Shown here: one piece after another, positions 45,284 to 54,302 of the stretch
Numbering within the stretch: position 1 is the first letter of the stretch
Layout of the letters: the number at the start of each line of letters is the position of its first letter
Source: Coriobacteriaceae bacterium
GTDB taxonomy: Bacteria > Actinomycetota > Coriobacteriia > Coriobacteriales > UMGS124
DNA length: 64,000 nt
Assembly: GCA_019421015.1 (NCBI GenBank)
Contig: JAHZGC010000009.1
Coordinates: 75,436 to 139,435, forward strand
Direction: 5' to 3'
Made by a program: the position numbers and the translations under genes
Notes under the pieces: generated by a model
Databases searched by the model: none
Told to the model about the DNA's origin: nothing
The model's input: the letters and a program-made list of their open reading frames with translations, nothing else

Positions 45284-47752
45284 CTACTCGGTGGCGACCG
45301 CGGCGCCGGCGATGCGCCCGTTTACCAGGCAATCGGCCGTAGCGCAGGACCCCAGACGGCAGGCGCCGTGGATGCCGCCGGCCACCTCGCCGGCGGCGAA
45401 CAGGCCGGGAATGGGCTGCAGGTCCATGTCGAGCACGCGGCAGTCGACGTCGGTCTTCACGCCGCCCATGCAGTGGTGCACCTTGGGCCACAGGCGCACA
45501 CCATAGAAGGGCGGCTCGTCGATAACCTGGGCGTCCTCGGCGAACTCCTTGCCAAAGTCCTCGTCCACGCCGCTCTCGATAAAGCCGTTGTAGCGCGCCA
45601 TCTCGTCGACCACGGCGTCTGCAGGCATCCCGTAGAACTCGGCGGCCTCCTCGAGCGAGGCGAACTCGTGCACGATGCCTGCCTCGATGGCGTTCTCGAG
45701 GCCTGTTCCGCCATCGTAGAGCGCCTTCTTGCAGCTAATCTGCACGCAAGGCTGGCCCGTGGCGAGGATGGCGTCGGCGTAGCGCTTGCGGTCGGTCATC
45801 TCGTTCACCACGCGGCGGCCGGTGGCGGCGTCCAGGGTGGGCGCATAGCTGGCCTGGCCGTCGGTGTAGAAGGCGGCCACACCGTAACCCACCTCGTCGG
45901 GGCTCATGAACGGCAGCAGCTGGATCCAGTCGGTCTGTACGGCCATGGCACCGGCAGCCACCAGGGCCTTAAGCGACTCGGCCGTGGCACCGGCCATGTT
46001 GGTGCAGTCCACGGTCTCGTCGAGACGCGGGTCCTGGGCCATGCGGAACTCGACGTCGCGGCCAAAACCGCCAGTAGCGACCACGATGCCCTTGGTCGCG
46101 CGGATCGTGGCCGGCGTGCCGGTCGAGACATCGTTGCCCTCGGGGTTATCGTGCACCACCACGCCCACGGCACGGCCGTCCTCGTCGCGCACGATCTGGG
46201 TCAGCATGCGGCCCGTCTCCACGGGCACGCCCATCTCGGCGAGCTTCTGGGTAAAGGGCGCCGTCACATTGCGGCCACCGCCAACGCCTTGGGCTATGGA
46301 GCGCTTCACCAAGTGGCCGCCGTAGGGGTACAGATAGTGCTCGCCGGCGTCGTTCACGTCCCAGGTAGCGCCCATCTCAAGGGTCCACTCCCAGGTCTCG
46401 TTGGACCCCTCGGCGATGACGCGGCACTTCTCCTTGTCGTTGAGGTACAGGCCGGCCACCAGCATGTCGTTCACATATTGCTCCACGGGGTCCTGAACGC
46501 CTTCGCGCTCCTGCACCGACGAGCAGCACACGGCCATATCGCCGGCGGCCACCGACGAGTTGCCGCCCTCGATGGCCAGCTTCTCGATGACCTTGACATC
46601 GGTGCCGGCCTCCTTGGCGGTCAGCGCGGCGGCCAGGCCCGCGTAGCCGCTGCCGACGACCAGCACCTCGCACTCCTCGTCCCAGGCCATCTGATCGGCA
46701 CGGGCGGCCGAGACGCCCACAAAGAGCCCGCAGCGCGGCAGAGCGTAGGCCAAAGCAATCGCATTCAGCAAGCGTGCCGGATGGGCCGCGTAGGTCACGA
46801 CCACCAGGTAGAACAGGGCAAGCATGACAAGCTTCCAGCCAGCGGCCACCAGGGCGTTCAGCGCCATGGCATAGGCAGGCGACGCAAACGGCAACGCCAG
46901 GATGCCCGTGGCCAAAACGCCAAACACCGTGTTGAACAGAGTCGCGCTCGAAACCGGAGCAGAGCGGCCAAAGCACAGGTAGAACACAACAGCAGCCGCA
47001 ATACCGCCGCACTGCGAGACGTAGATCGAGACCGTTGGCGAGGGAGCCGCCCCCAGCGCCACGGCGTCGATGATGCCATACACGACCGAGAGTACAAAGG
47101 CGCAGACGGCCGGCACCAGAAACACGTCGACTAGTCCCCGGCGCTCGGGCACAGAAGAAGCCCAGGCTACCAAGCCCGATGTCCGCAAGACCCCGAACAA
47201 ACCGGCCGCCACCGCCAGCATGGCCAGACAAACGGTGGCCGCCGCGGGGGTGCCGAGCAGCTCGATGCCCATGGCAATCAGCATGCCCGCAGCCGCCATG
47301 ACCGCGCATCCCAGCGTCACACGGGCACGCCCAAAACCGGCAAGCGCCCTAAAGCAGAACGGCATTGCAAAACCCATGCCCACGCCGGCGAAGGCCGCGC
47401 CCATAGGCAGTCACGCAACCTCGCGGCGCCATGAGCACACTGCGACGATCACCAGCGCAGCGGCAAGGCATACGCACCCCGTCGCGAACAGGGGCCAGTG
47501 CCCGCGGTCGGGACGGCGCGCCGCCACCCAAGCCAGCACAGCACCGCCCACCGTAATCGCTGGGTTGAGCACCGCGTCGAAGACGCCCACCGCGTTACCC
47601 GGCAGGCCATACAGCCACGCGGAATAGAAAAACATCACGCACGCGGCATACAGCAGCGTAAACCCTACGACCACCCGCCCAAAGGAGGCCGGCCGCCCCG
47701 CGGCGCCGCCCACAGAACCCGTTGCCTCTCGCATCTCCAAAGTCACCCTCAC
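45284..47752 (-). pseudogene. Membrane-regulator (LuxR sensor-like) domain fused to an FAD oxidoreductase, interrupted by an in-frame TGA
   Basis: From ATG/GTG near 47752 the frame encodes about ten membrane helices typical of the LuxR-regulator sensor region (VVGFTLLYAACVMFFYSAWL ... VGMGFAMPFCFRALAGFG ... ALPRCGLFVGVSAARA). It then passes without a signal peptide or HTH into a flavoprotein: WDEECEVLVVGSGYAGLAAAL through to HHCMGGVKTD and CRLGSCATADCLVNGRIAG. A TGA (47411-47413) interrupts the frame between VCSWRREVA and LPMGAAF; the same frame resumes at once. The flavoprotein part keeps the His and Arg of the canonical fumarate-reductase site. Total about 820 codons. This looks like an in-frame deletion joining a regulator to its reductase gene; the TGA may be a mutation or an assembly error. 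The 706-codon downstream piece could be translated alone. Confidence 0.75.
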
Positions 47753-48041
47753 AACCGCCCCTCATTTGCAACGGAGAAGCCCTCCGAGGCAAAAAGCCCC
47801 CGGGTCGAGAAACCCTCGAATTTCGGGCCCCCTGCAACACGGGATCCAGCGCAAGTCCCCGCGACAGCGCAAAGAGCCCCGGCGCCGGGCCTCTCGCGAC
47901 AACCGACTGCCGCGGGCCGCGAGGGCTTCTTCGCCGCGCCATCTCCCAGCCTCCAAGGGCTTCTCCGCTGCAATGCCCCATGCTCCAAGGGCCCCTTCGC
48001 CGTGTGGCCACCCTGAGCCGCGAGGACTTCTCCGCTACGCG
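47753..48041. repeat. Gene-free stretch with decayed GGAGAAGCCC-type repeats
   Basis: Holds at least five degenerate copies of the recurring motif: CGGAGAAGCCCTCCGAGG (about 47769), GAGAAACCCTCG (about 47808), GAGGGCTTCTTCGCCGCG (about 47921), AAGGGCTTCTCCGCTGC (about 47957) and GAGGACTTCTCCGCTACG (about 48022). Complementary copies could pair into a large branched structure. No open frame has coding character. Confidence 0.5.
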
Positions 48042-48578
48042 CTACTCTACAATATAGGAGCTCACGATCTCGCCATAGTACACCGTGTGGGGGTCGGCGT
48101 TGGCGCCGCAGGCCGTGGAAGGGACGCCGGCCGGGTACATGCGCTCGCGGATGTCGGGCGGCAGGAGCTCGGGCTGCTGGTCCTGGATGTAGAGCACGCG
48201 GCACTCCAGGGTCAGGGGCAGCTCGGCGATGGCCGGCACGCTCACGACCTCGGGATCCACCAGGGTGAGGCCCAGGCGTGCGACCTTGTCTTCATCGCGG
48301 CCCGAGACCGTGCCGGCGGTGCCCAGAATCGAGCGATCGAACACGCCCATGGGGACGTTAACCGTGAACTCGGGGTTGGCCGCGAGCATCTGGTGGGTAA
48401 AGCGGCCCGTACGCACGTAGGCGGTGAACACGGGGCGCGACCAGTCGACGCCGAGCGCGCCCCAGCCGATGGTCATGGTGTTCACGCGGCCCTGGGCGGC
48501 CGTGGTGAGCAGCACGCCCTTGGGCAGCGCGGTGCAGCTCCCGGTGGCGTAGTCGGGCGGTTCGATGAAGCGCTTCAT
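48042..48578 (-). CDS. Flavin reductase-like, FMN-binding split-barrel protein
   Basis: A 178-residue cytoplasmic protein starting at ATG 48578 with AAAGGA six bases upstream. The flavin reductase-like fold is indicated by KGVLLTTAAQGRVNTMTIGW, RPVFTAYVRTGRFTHQMLAA and NPEFTVNVPMGVFDRSILG. Relatives bind FMN and use NAD(P)H, or act as electron-transfer flavoproteins. No partner oxygenase or reductase is adjacent; the closest gene upstream is an epimerase remnant. It could supply reduced flavin to the exported flavoproteins, but this is speculative. Confidence 0.88.
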   Translation of the reverse strand: MKRFIEPPDYATGSCTALPKGVLLTTAAQGRVNTMTIGWGALGVDWSRPVFTAYVRTGRFTHQMLAANPEFTVNVPMGVFDRSILGTAGTVSGRDEDKVARLGLTLVDPEVVSVPAIAELPLTLECRVLYIQDQQPELLPPDIRERMYPAGVPSTACGANADPHTVYYGEIVSSYIVE

Positions 48579-48799
48579 GGGGAGTCCTTTCGAACGGGAG
48601 TTAGCCGAGCGCCTCGCGGGTGCAGGGCAACAGGCGCAAGGTGTTCCATTTTAATGTGCGGCACCTCGTTTCTACATGAGACGCCACGCATGCCGCAAAC
48701 GAGCTGGACGGAATCGCGACTTTCTCGACGGGACGCTCGGTTGCACGGTGCGATGCGCTCGAACCCCACGCACCCCGCCCCTTGCTCGGAAGCATAAGG

Positions 48800-49321
48800 C
48801 CCCAAACCCATCGGCCGCGGACTCGGCTGCTGCATCGTGCAGCCCGCGGGCATCATCGGCCCCGGCGACTACGGAGACTCCTACCTCACCCAGCTCCTTC
48901 GCGAGCTGGTGCGCCAGAAGCTGCCGGCGCTCGTGCGGAGCGGCTACAACTTCGTGGACGTGCGCGACGCGGCCCAGGCCATCGTGAGCGCCTGCTACCG
49001 CGGCCGCTCGGGCCAGAGCTACATCCTCTCGAACGAGGTGGCCACCATCGACCAGATCGCCCAGACCGTGCACCAGGCCACCGGGGCCCGTGTGCCCTCG
49101 GTCACGCTGCCGGTCTGGGTCGCCCGCCTGGGTGCAACCTGTACTACCGCCTCAAGAAGCGCACGCCGCTCTACATGAGCTACGCCCTCGACACGTTACA
49201 GGCAAACTGCCGGTTCAACCACGGCAAAGCCGCCACCGAGCTGGGTTTCTTGCCCCGCCCCATAGACCAGGGCGTGGCTGACACGGCGCAGTGGCTTGAA
49301 GGGCGGCTTCGTTCGTCGTAG
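48800..49321 (+). pseudogene. NAD-dependent epimerase/reductase remnant, truncated and frameshifted
   Basis: One frame reads GCCIVQPAGIIGPGDYGDSY, then YNFVDVRDAAQAIVSACYRG and VPSVTLPVWVARLG. At about 49132 the homology jumps frame to NLYYRLKKRTPLYMSYALDT, then AATELGFLPRPIDQGVADTA to 49321. This is the C-terminal half of an extended SDR (epimerase/dihydroflavonol reductase-like) protein. The NAD-binding GxxGxxG half is missing, and several residues are lost at the frameshift. Clearly non-functional. Confidence 0.75.
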
Positions 49322-49405
49322 GGATTCCTCGCCTGGCGAAGTTTTGTCCAGCCCCTCCCCCGGGGTCTATAATGCCTGCAAGCATTCCCCACCTCAGGAG
49401 CCACC

Positions 49406-50830
49406 ATGGACCTGCACGCCATCGCGAACCGGCTGCCCGCCACGCTGCGCGCGCCCCACCTCTCGTACTTCGGCATCCTCTGCGGCCACATGTGGGTGTG
49501 GGACGCCTGCCACATGGCCAGCGCGCAGAACCCGCAGCTCTCCCCCACGGTGACCATCTACATCGCCATGACGCTGTTCATGCTCGGGGTGACGCTGGCG
49601 GCCCTGGCCTTCAAGCCCCGGCAGTCGGCTGTCGCCTGGGCCGACTGGCCCGTCGCGGCGCTCATGGCAGCGAGCACGGTACTCCTCACCTGCCCGTTGC
49701 CTGCCGGGTGGCCTGTGGAGAAGATCGTACCCATAGCGGCGGTGTTCGGCGGTATCGGCATGGGGTGGACCTACCTGCAGTGGTCGTTCTTCTACGCCAG
49801 GCTCGACGTGCGCAACGCCATAGCCTGCATCTTTGGCGCCATGATGCTGGGTAGCATCCTCAAGCTGCCCATCGACCTGCTGCCCACCTGGCCGGCGGCC
49901 CTGATCTGCGCCGCGCTGCCGTTCTTATCGCCCGCGCTCTACCGCGACGCCGAGGCGCACCAGCCCCCGGCAGCTCCGATCGAGCCCTACTACACCCTGC
50001 GCACCCTGCAGCCCGTGCTCAAGATCATGCTCGGCGTGGCGGCGTACGGCCTGGTCATCGGCATCATGCAGGGCATGGTCATCGAGGCAGACCCGGCTCC
50101 CAAGTGGGCGCTTTCGGGCGTGCACCACCTGCTCGAGGTCCTCGTGGCGGGCGTGGTGCTGTGGTTTGTGTTCGTGCGCCGGCGCAGCCTGCCCTTTAGC
50201 CTGCTGTGGCGCATGATCCTCGCCTTCACGGCCACCGGCGTGCTCGCGCTGCCGCTCTTTGGCCGGTTGCTCTCGGGTTGGGCGCTCGTGGTCATCGGAG
50301 TAGCCCAGACGCTCGTGGTCATGCTGCTGTGGGCCATGCTTTCTGACGTCGCCCACCGCAGCTCGCTGCCGCCGCTGGCGGTGTTCGGCTTTGGCTGGGT
50401 GGCCTACAGCCTACCGTTCCCCATAGGGCAGGCACTGGGGAGCACGCTCTCGTTCCACTCGGCGGCGTCGTCGCTCGTGGCGGTCATCGTGTACCTGCTG
50501 GCCATGGCGTCGGTGTTCCTGCTCGACGAACGCGACTTCTCGCGCAACCGCATCTTTGCCGACCTGGAGCAGGCCGCGCCGCCCCGGTCGATGTTCGGCC
50601 CCATCGAGCAGGCCTGCCGCCACCTCGGCGAGCAGGGCGGCCTTACCGAGCGCGAGGGCGAGGTCATGCTGCTCATCTGCCAGGGCCGCTCCAAGGGCTA
50701 CATAGCCGAGAACCTCTGCATCAGCGAGAACACCGTGCGCAGCCACGCCCGGCACCTCTACGCCAAGCTGGGTGTGCACTCCAAGCAGGACCTGCTCGAC
50801 CTGGTGCTCGGCGAGGTGGGGGTGGGGTGA
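49406..50830 (+). CDS. Membrane-bound LuxR-family transcriptional regulator
   Basis: A 474-residue regulator with AGGAG six bases before ATG 49406. About twelve membrane helices fill residues 18-375 (SYFGILCGHMWVWDACHMAS at the start). The HTH is LTEREGEVMLLICQGRSKGY with ISENTVRSHARHLYAKLGV and SKQDLLDLVLGEVG. Unlike the other regulators in the window, it has no flavoprotein neighbour: the upstream gene is an epimerase remnant and downstream are repeats and a broken toxin gene. Its cognate reductase may have been lost by the rearrangements seen around it. Confidence 0.9.
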   Translation: MDLHAIANRLPATLRAPHLSYFGILCGHMWVWDACHMASAQNPQLSPTVTIYIAMTLFMLGVTLAALAFKPRQSAVAWADWPVAALMAASTVLLTCPLPAGWPVEKIVPIAAVFGGIGMGWTYLQWSFFYARLDVRNAIACIFGAMMLGSILKLPIDLLPTWPAALICAALPFLSPALYRDAEAHQPPAAPIEPYYTLRTLQPVLKIMLGVAAYGLVIGIMQGMVIEADPAPKWALSGVHHLLEVLVAGVVLWFVFVRRRSLPFSLLWRMILAFTATGVLALPLFGRLLSGWALVVIGVAQTLVVMLLWAMLSDVAHRSSLPPLAVFGFGWVAYSLPFPIGQALGSTLSFHSAASSLVAVIVYLLAMASVFLLDERDFSRNRIFADLEQAAPPRSMFGPIEQACRHLGEQGGLTEREGEVMLLICQGRSKGYIAENLCISENTVRSHARHLYAKLGVHSKQDLLDLVLGEVGVG

Positions 50831-51010
50831 GGACGAGACGGACTGGGGAGCTCCGGGGCCGGGATGCCATGAGTGGGTGGAGCCTCGCTGCGCCGGGGGC
50901 TGGGAGTCAAAAGCACCCGAAGTACCGAAGCGTCGGGCTACCGGAACGCCGGAATGCCAACCTACAGATATACCGCTTCTGCGGCAGCCGCAAAACCGGT
51001 AGATGGAACC

Positions 51011-51205
51011 GCATAATCGGGGTTCTGGATAGGCGTCGGGCGAGCGAGGCGGCTCTTGTACTCCCCAGGTTTTCTCACCTGCAAAGGGGCGTCCGATAAA
51101 AGCACAGGTCAAGAGGGTGCTGGCTGCGGAGACTTCTCGGCCGCAGACAAACAGGACACATCGGAGTGCTCCCGAGCCTATCCAGAACCCCCATCCCGCG
51201 GAAAG
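51011..51205. repeat. MITE-like repeat, copy B (about 195 bp core)
   Basis: Left end ATCGGGGTTCTGGATAGGCG (about 51015-51034), right end AGCCTATCCAGAACCCCCAT then CCCGCGGAAAG (51175-51205), in inverted orientation. The interior carries GGGCGTCCGATAAAAGCACA then GGTCA (about 51086-51111), nearly identical to the interior of copy C. It lies in the roughly 500-bp gene-free region after the LuxR gene; apart from this repeat and the short ORF tail at 51337 I see nothing there. Confidence 0.65.
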
Positions 51206-51336
51206 ACCTCGCCCCGAAGCCCCAGCGTGAAAAACGCCCCGACCCGGGCACGCCGCGTCGATGCACATGGACCTTCCCAGTGCGGCACACAGCCCTTCCC
51301 GACGCGGCGCGTCCGACACCCGGGCCGCCGCCGTCC

Positions 51337-51450
51337 CTAGAAAAAGCTCCTGACCAGCGGGACCACGTTGCGCATGAAGGCGTCATCCGCATCGAAGTGC
51401 GCCGCCACCTCGGGGTGCCGCGCCTCCAGACCGTCCGGCGGGCTCATGAC
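51337..51450 (-). pseudogene. C-terminal fragment of an unidentified protein
   Basis: A 37-codon frame MSPPDGLEARHPEVAAHFDA, then DDAFMRNVVPLVRSFF and a stop at 51337. It is joined, in another frame, to the truncated start of mazF at about 51431-51450. The sequence looks like a genuine protein end but is too short to assign. It marks one side of a deletion junction. Confidence 0.35.
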
Positions 51451-51502
51451 CCACGGAAGGGCTGAAGTCAAACTCAACAAGATCCCCTTGGCGCAGGAAC
51501 AT
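51431..51502 (-). pseudogene. MazF-type toxin, truncated after about 24 codons
   Basis: The ATG at 51502 overlaps the mazE stop (TGATG). The first 24 codons MFLRQGDLVEFDFSPSVGHE then PAGR match the N-terminus of MazF/PemK toxins (GD..W.DF.PS.GHE..G.RP). The sequence then diverges (SGGAAPRGGGALRCG) and stops. The RNase fold is lost, so the toxin is inactive. Confidence 0.75.
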
Positions 51503-51747
51503 CACCACACCTCCCGGCCAACGGATGTACCTGGGTCGATGAACTCCTGCCGAGGACCGTCATAACCGGCCATAAGCGACGAGAGCGTCCACGGCTGCTT
51601 TTCGGGGACCAGCTCGACCCCTCCGTCACCCGACTCCTCAAACCGAACCTTATCGCCCAGCTCCAAGCCCAGTCTATCGCGCACCACTTTGGGGATGAGA
51701 ACACCCATGCCGTTGCCCCAGCGCGCAAGCGTCGCCGTAGGCTCCAT
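51502..51747 (-). CDS. mazE: AbrB/MazE-type antitoxin
   Basis: An 81-residue protein. Residues 1-48 form the AbrB-type swapped-hairpin DNA-binding domain (ATLARWGNGMGVLIPKVVRD then RLGLELGDKVRFEE). The tail WTLSSLMAGYDGPRQEFIDP is the toxin-binding segment typical of MazE. The gene overlaps a truncated mazF by one base, so it is now an orphan antitoxin. A 12-bp palindrome at 51776-51787 probably serves as its operator. A second copy of the tail exists as a relic at 54136-54198. Confidence 0.88.
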   Translation of the reverse strand: MEPTATLARWGNGMGVLIPKVVRDRLGLELGDKVRFEESGDGGVELVPEKQPWTLSSLMAGYDGPRQEFIDPGTSVGREVW

Positions 51748-51775
51748 GCCGTTCCCCCTCGACGAAGACGTTTAG

Positions 51776-51787
51776 ATATGTCTAGAC
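51776..51787. promoter_or_regulatory. ATGTCTAGACAT palindrome, candidate MazE operator
   Basis: A perfect 12-bp palindrome 29 bp upstream of the mazE start, embedded in TTTAGATATGTCTAGACATT. MazE-type antitoxins autoregulate through palindromes overlapping the promoter. Inference from position. Confidence 0.5.
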
Positions 51788-51929
51788 ATTACTCCTCGCA
51801 GGCCGCTCCACCCCAAATCGCCCGCGCAGATCTCGTGATCGCCGTCGTAAATGCCCACGTGCCAAGAAGGGCTATCTAGTAGGGATAGGGAGTGTGGCAG
51901 CGTGCAGCGCATGGCCAGCCCCGCGCTCC

Positions 51930-52394
51930 CTACCAGCCAAATCCAACCGAAAGACGACTCTCGTTGTCGGCAACAGCATGCCAATGTTGCGACCCCCTCG
52001 TCCTCTCGATATGGGCCCTTTCTCTCGGGCCCGCACCCGGGTCGCCCGTATGAAGCGCCAGCAGCCGGTCAAAACATTCTGGACACAGGTATCCCGACGC
52101 TATGGGCAGTTCCGGATGATCATACATACGATAGCGGTCCGGGACATCACAGGAGACGTCATCGACGTCATACAAGGACGCCCCGACCTCTAGCTTGCGC
52201 AGGCAATGCCCGCAGTGGTTTTTTGAAAGCTCGTCGACGGCCTCATATTCGTTGCCATCGCACCAATGGACGCCCAAGCGCGTTGCCACAAGCAACTCAC
52301 GGGCTTCCTCCAGCGGAATACGCCTCTCGTCGTACATGTGCAGCACTACGGCACCAACGGAATTGAGTGCCCTTCCCACATCGTGGCAGCTCAC
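51930..52394 (-). CDS. Zinc-ribbon-like protein of unknown function
   Basis: A 154-residue protein, read from GTG 52394 because AGGAGG lies five bases upstream; the frame is open further upstream but without coding character. The N-terminal part is helical (ALNSVGAVVLHMYDERRIPL, EEARELLVATRLGVHW). Two CxxC pairs, CGHC (near residue 60) and CPEC (near residue 106), probably hold one zinc ion. The C-terminus is polar. I do not recognise a family. It is surrounded by toxin-antitoxin debris (mazEF upstream in sequence, a HipA-like fragment next to its start), so an antitoxin or regulator role is possible but unproven. Confidence 0.55.
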   Translation of the reverse strand: MSCHDVGRALNSVGAVVLHMYDERRIPLEEARELLVATRLGVHWCDGNEYEAVDELSKNHCGHCLRKLEVGASLYDVDDVSCDVPDRYRMYDHPELPIASGYLCPECFDRLLALHTGDPGAGPRERAHIERTRGSQHWHAVADNESRLSVGFGW

Positions 52395-52430
52395 AGCCTC
52401 CTCCTTCACTTCAGTCAATAAGCACGAGGA

Positions 52431-52549
52431 ATGCGCCCCTACGAGCAGCTCGAGCTCTTCGCGGCCCCCCGGACTGGCTCGATCCCGCCGCGCTCGAAAT
52501 CTCGGAGTCGATACCCTTCCCGGCGCTACGCGAACAGGGGACCCCCTAA
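52431..52549 (+). pseudogene. HipA-like kinase, C-terminal remnant with frameshift
   Basis: MRPYEQLELFAA in one frame continues as DWLDPAALEISESIPFPALR in the next. This matches MRPYEQLKLFAAHLDWLDPA in the intact HipA-like protein at 54303-55499 (its positions 55303-55370). It is a decayed duplicate of that gene's 3' region. Confidence 0.65.
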
Positions 52550-54048
52550 AAGCCGCCCGGCCCTTCCTGCCGCATGCAGGCCACCCTCTCTCGGATTTCG
52601 CGCATCCCGCTCGGGTCGTAACGCCCCGTAGGAGACCCCCCGCAAGCAGGCCTCCCATCAGCGCCACCCTCCAGCCCGGCAACGCCCGCCCTCTCGGGCA
52701 GGCAGTACCTCGTGGCTCGCGTGTTGCCGCACTTGGCCAGGCGCCCGTCCGTAACCAGCTTGTTCAGGACCGCCAGCGTCGCATCCCGCCCTGCGCAGAG
52801 GTATTCCTCGGCGTCTTTGCGCGAAAAATCGGGACGCGCCTCCGCCAAATCCAGCAAGGCGTCTTCGCGGGAACCCCGCAGGGTTATCTCACGCTCCACA
52901 ACGGTGACGGGGCGCCTGACACAAGCAGCCCCCACACTCGCCCTTTTCTCTGACGGCATTCCGTAATTGAGGTTGGGGAGCACCGCCACAAACGAGTTGG
53001 GGGCCACGTCGATAATGGGCTCGCGACCCGTATACTCGTAAGAGGCGAACATGGTCTGCAAGCCCGTCCCATAACCTTCGACCAACCGCAGGCGATACAG
53101 CACCTCGGCGAGCCGACGATTGCGCATAGCCGACACACCGCACTGGATATCGTCTACTGTGAGCCCCTTGAGCAGGCCGCCGAGCGACACGAACTGGGCG
53201 CGATCGGGATAAAAGCTCAACAGCACGGGACCGGTATAGCCGTAGTCGCGATGGACCACGCAGTTCAAAAACGCCTCGCGCAAGGCAGCCAGCGGATAAT
53301 CGCGCCGATCAATCCGGCGGCAGCCGTCGAAACCGCTCGCAACCCGGTCAATCAGGTCAAAATACTCGAGCACGGCATCAACCTGCGCCAACAAAGAGCC
53401 CCCGAACTCCTTACGGCTCAAAAACACCGGGGGCGTCTCTCCGTTATAGACGGCGCAACGGATTTCGAACGGATTTTGATCGGAGAGCCACAGCCCGAGG
53501 TTGGTATAGCCCCCATCCCTTCCGACGAGGCCCAGCGTGCGCATCTGTTCGCGCCCGAACGCCACGGCCGCCCGCTCAAAAGCTTTGGACGCCCCATCAA
53601 AGGTCAAATCCTGCTCCCGGCAGCGCTGCTCCTCAAGGGAATCGCCGTCGCTGTCGAGAATCATGGAGCGAATAAGCTCGTGGCTGGCATGGGTGCAGCT
53701 GGTCTCCACCCGGACGTACACACCAGCCGGTACATAGCCTTTCCGCGCAATACAATACGGTTTGCGATCACCCTCCTGCACGTCGACCACCACGAGGGGG
53801 TGCCCCTCGACAGCCTCTTCGCGAATCGCAACATAGCGCCGTATGTCGGGCTCAATGTCGGCCTCAAGCATCCCTGCGATGCGGCACATCACCCCGTCCG
53901 GATTTTCCAAGCCCACAACGGTTCCGTCGTCGTCCACCCCCACATAGATGCACCCGCCCTCGGCGTTGGCAAAGGCAACCACCTCCCGGCAGAAGCGGTC
54001 CGTCACCTCTCGCTTGAGTTCTACGGTCTGGGATTCCCTCAGCTCCAT
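52546..54048 (-). CDS. AlbA_2/Schlafen-type ATP-binding regulatory protein
   Basis: A 500-residue protein starting at ATG 54048 (MELRESQTVELKREVTDRFC). Residues 1-125 are an AlbA_2 (Schlafen-like) domain: VVAFANAEGGCIYVGVDDDG. Residues 130-360 resemble the HATPase_c_4 segment of this family (REAFLNCVVHRDYGYTGPVL ... RNRRLAEVLYRLRLVEGYGTG). A winged-helix region may lie near 420-460 (DFSRKDAEEYLCAGRDATLAVL). Such proteins are usually annotated as putative transcriptional regulators; some are associated with phage defence. The final 40 residues are Gly/Arg/Pro-rich and may be non-native, since the frame ends beside the HipA remnant. It is divergent from the HipA-like gene. Confidence 0.85.
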   Translation of the reverse strand: MELRESQTVELKREVTDRFCREVVAFANAEGGCIYVGVDDDGTVVGLENPDGVMCRIAGMLEADIEPDIRRYVAIREEAVEGHPLVVVDVQEGDRKPYCIARKGYVPAGVYVRVETSCTHASHELIRSMILDSDGDSLEEQRCREQDLTFDGASKAFERAAVAFGREQMRTLGLVGRDGGYTNLGLWLSDQNPFEIRCAVYNGETPPVFLSRKEFGGSLLAQVDAVLEYFDLIDRVASGFDGCRRIDRRDYPLAALREAFLNCVVHRDYGYTGPVLLSFYPDRAQFVSLGGLLKGLTVDDIQCGVSAMRNRRLAEVLYRLRLVEGYGTGLQTMFASYEYTGREPIIDVAPNSFVAVLPNLNYGMPSEKRASVGAACVRRPVTVVEREITLRGSREDALLDLAEARPDFSRKDAEEYLCAGRDATLAVLNKLVTDGRLAKCGNTRATRYCLPERAGVAGLEGGADGRPACGGSPTGRYDPSGMREIRERVACMRQEGPGGF

Positions 54049-54135
54049 GGCACACCCCTACGAATCAGCGGCTATAAGGAGGATTATACGACGTATATAC
54101 GATGATAGTTTCTCTTCATAGAATAAACGACGTTT

Positions 54136-54198
54136 CTACCTATCACCCTCCCACGGCATCGATAAACTCCGGTCGGAACCGTCGTAGCCGGCCATAAG
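54136..54198 (-). pseudogene. MazE-tail relic
   Basis: The frame LMAGYDGSDRSLSMPWEGDR followed by a stop matches the tail of MazE at 51502-51747 (LMAGYDGPRQEFIDPG), and the DNA is alignable (CCGGCCATAAG at the start of both). No N-terminal part remains. It lies in the gap between the AlbA-type and HipA-like genes. Confidence 0.5.
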
Positions 54199-54302
54199 AG
54201 GACCTCGATATCAACGACGTCCCAGCCCCCACCCTCCGTTGCTGGTAGAATCACCCCCAGCGAGTCGCCCTTCTCGCATACCCGGACCCCAAGGCGGTGA
54301 CC

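Noticed and set aside
47411..47413. TGA as a selenocysteine codon in the fusion gene
   Set aside because: It lies in a hydrophobic, non-catalytic linker between membrane helices, and I saw no SECIS-like structure; a mutation or sequence error is simpler.
50831..51336. Small protein genes in the repeat-containing gap
   Set aside because: The open frames follow the repeat sequence and recur with it at 55.7 kb as DNA similarity, with no ribosome sites or synonymous-change pattern supporting coding.
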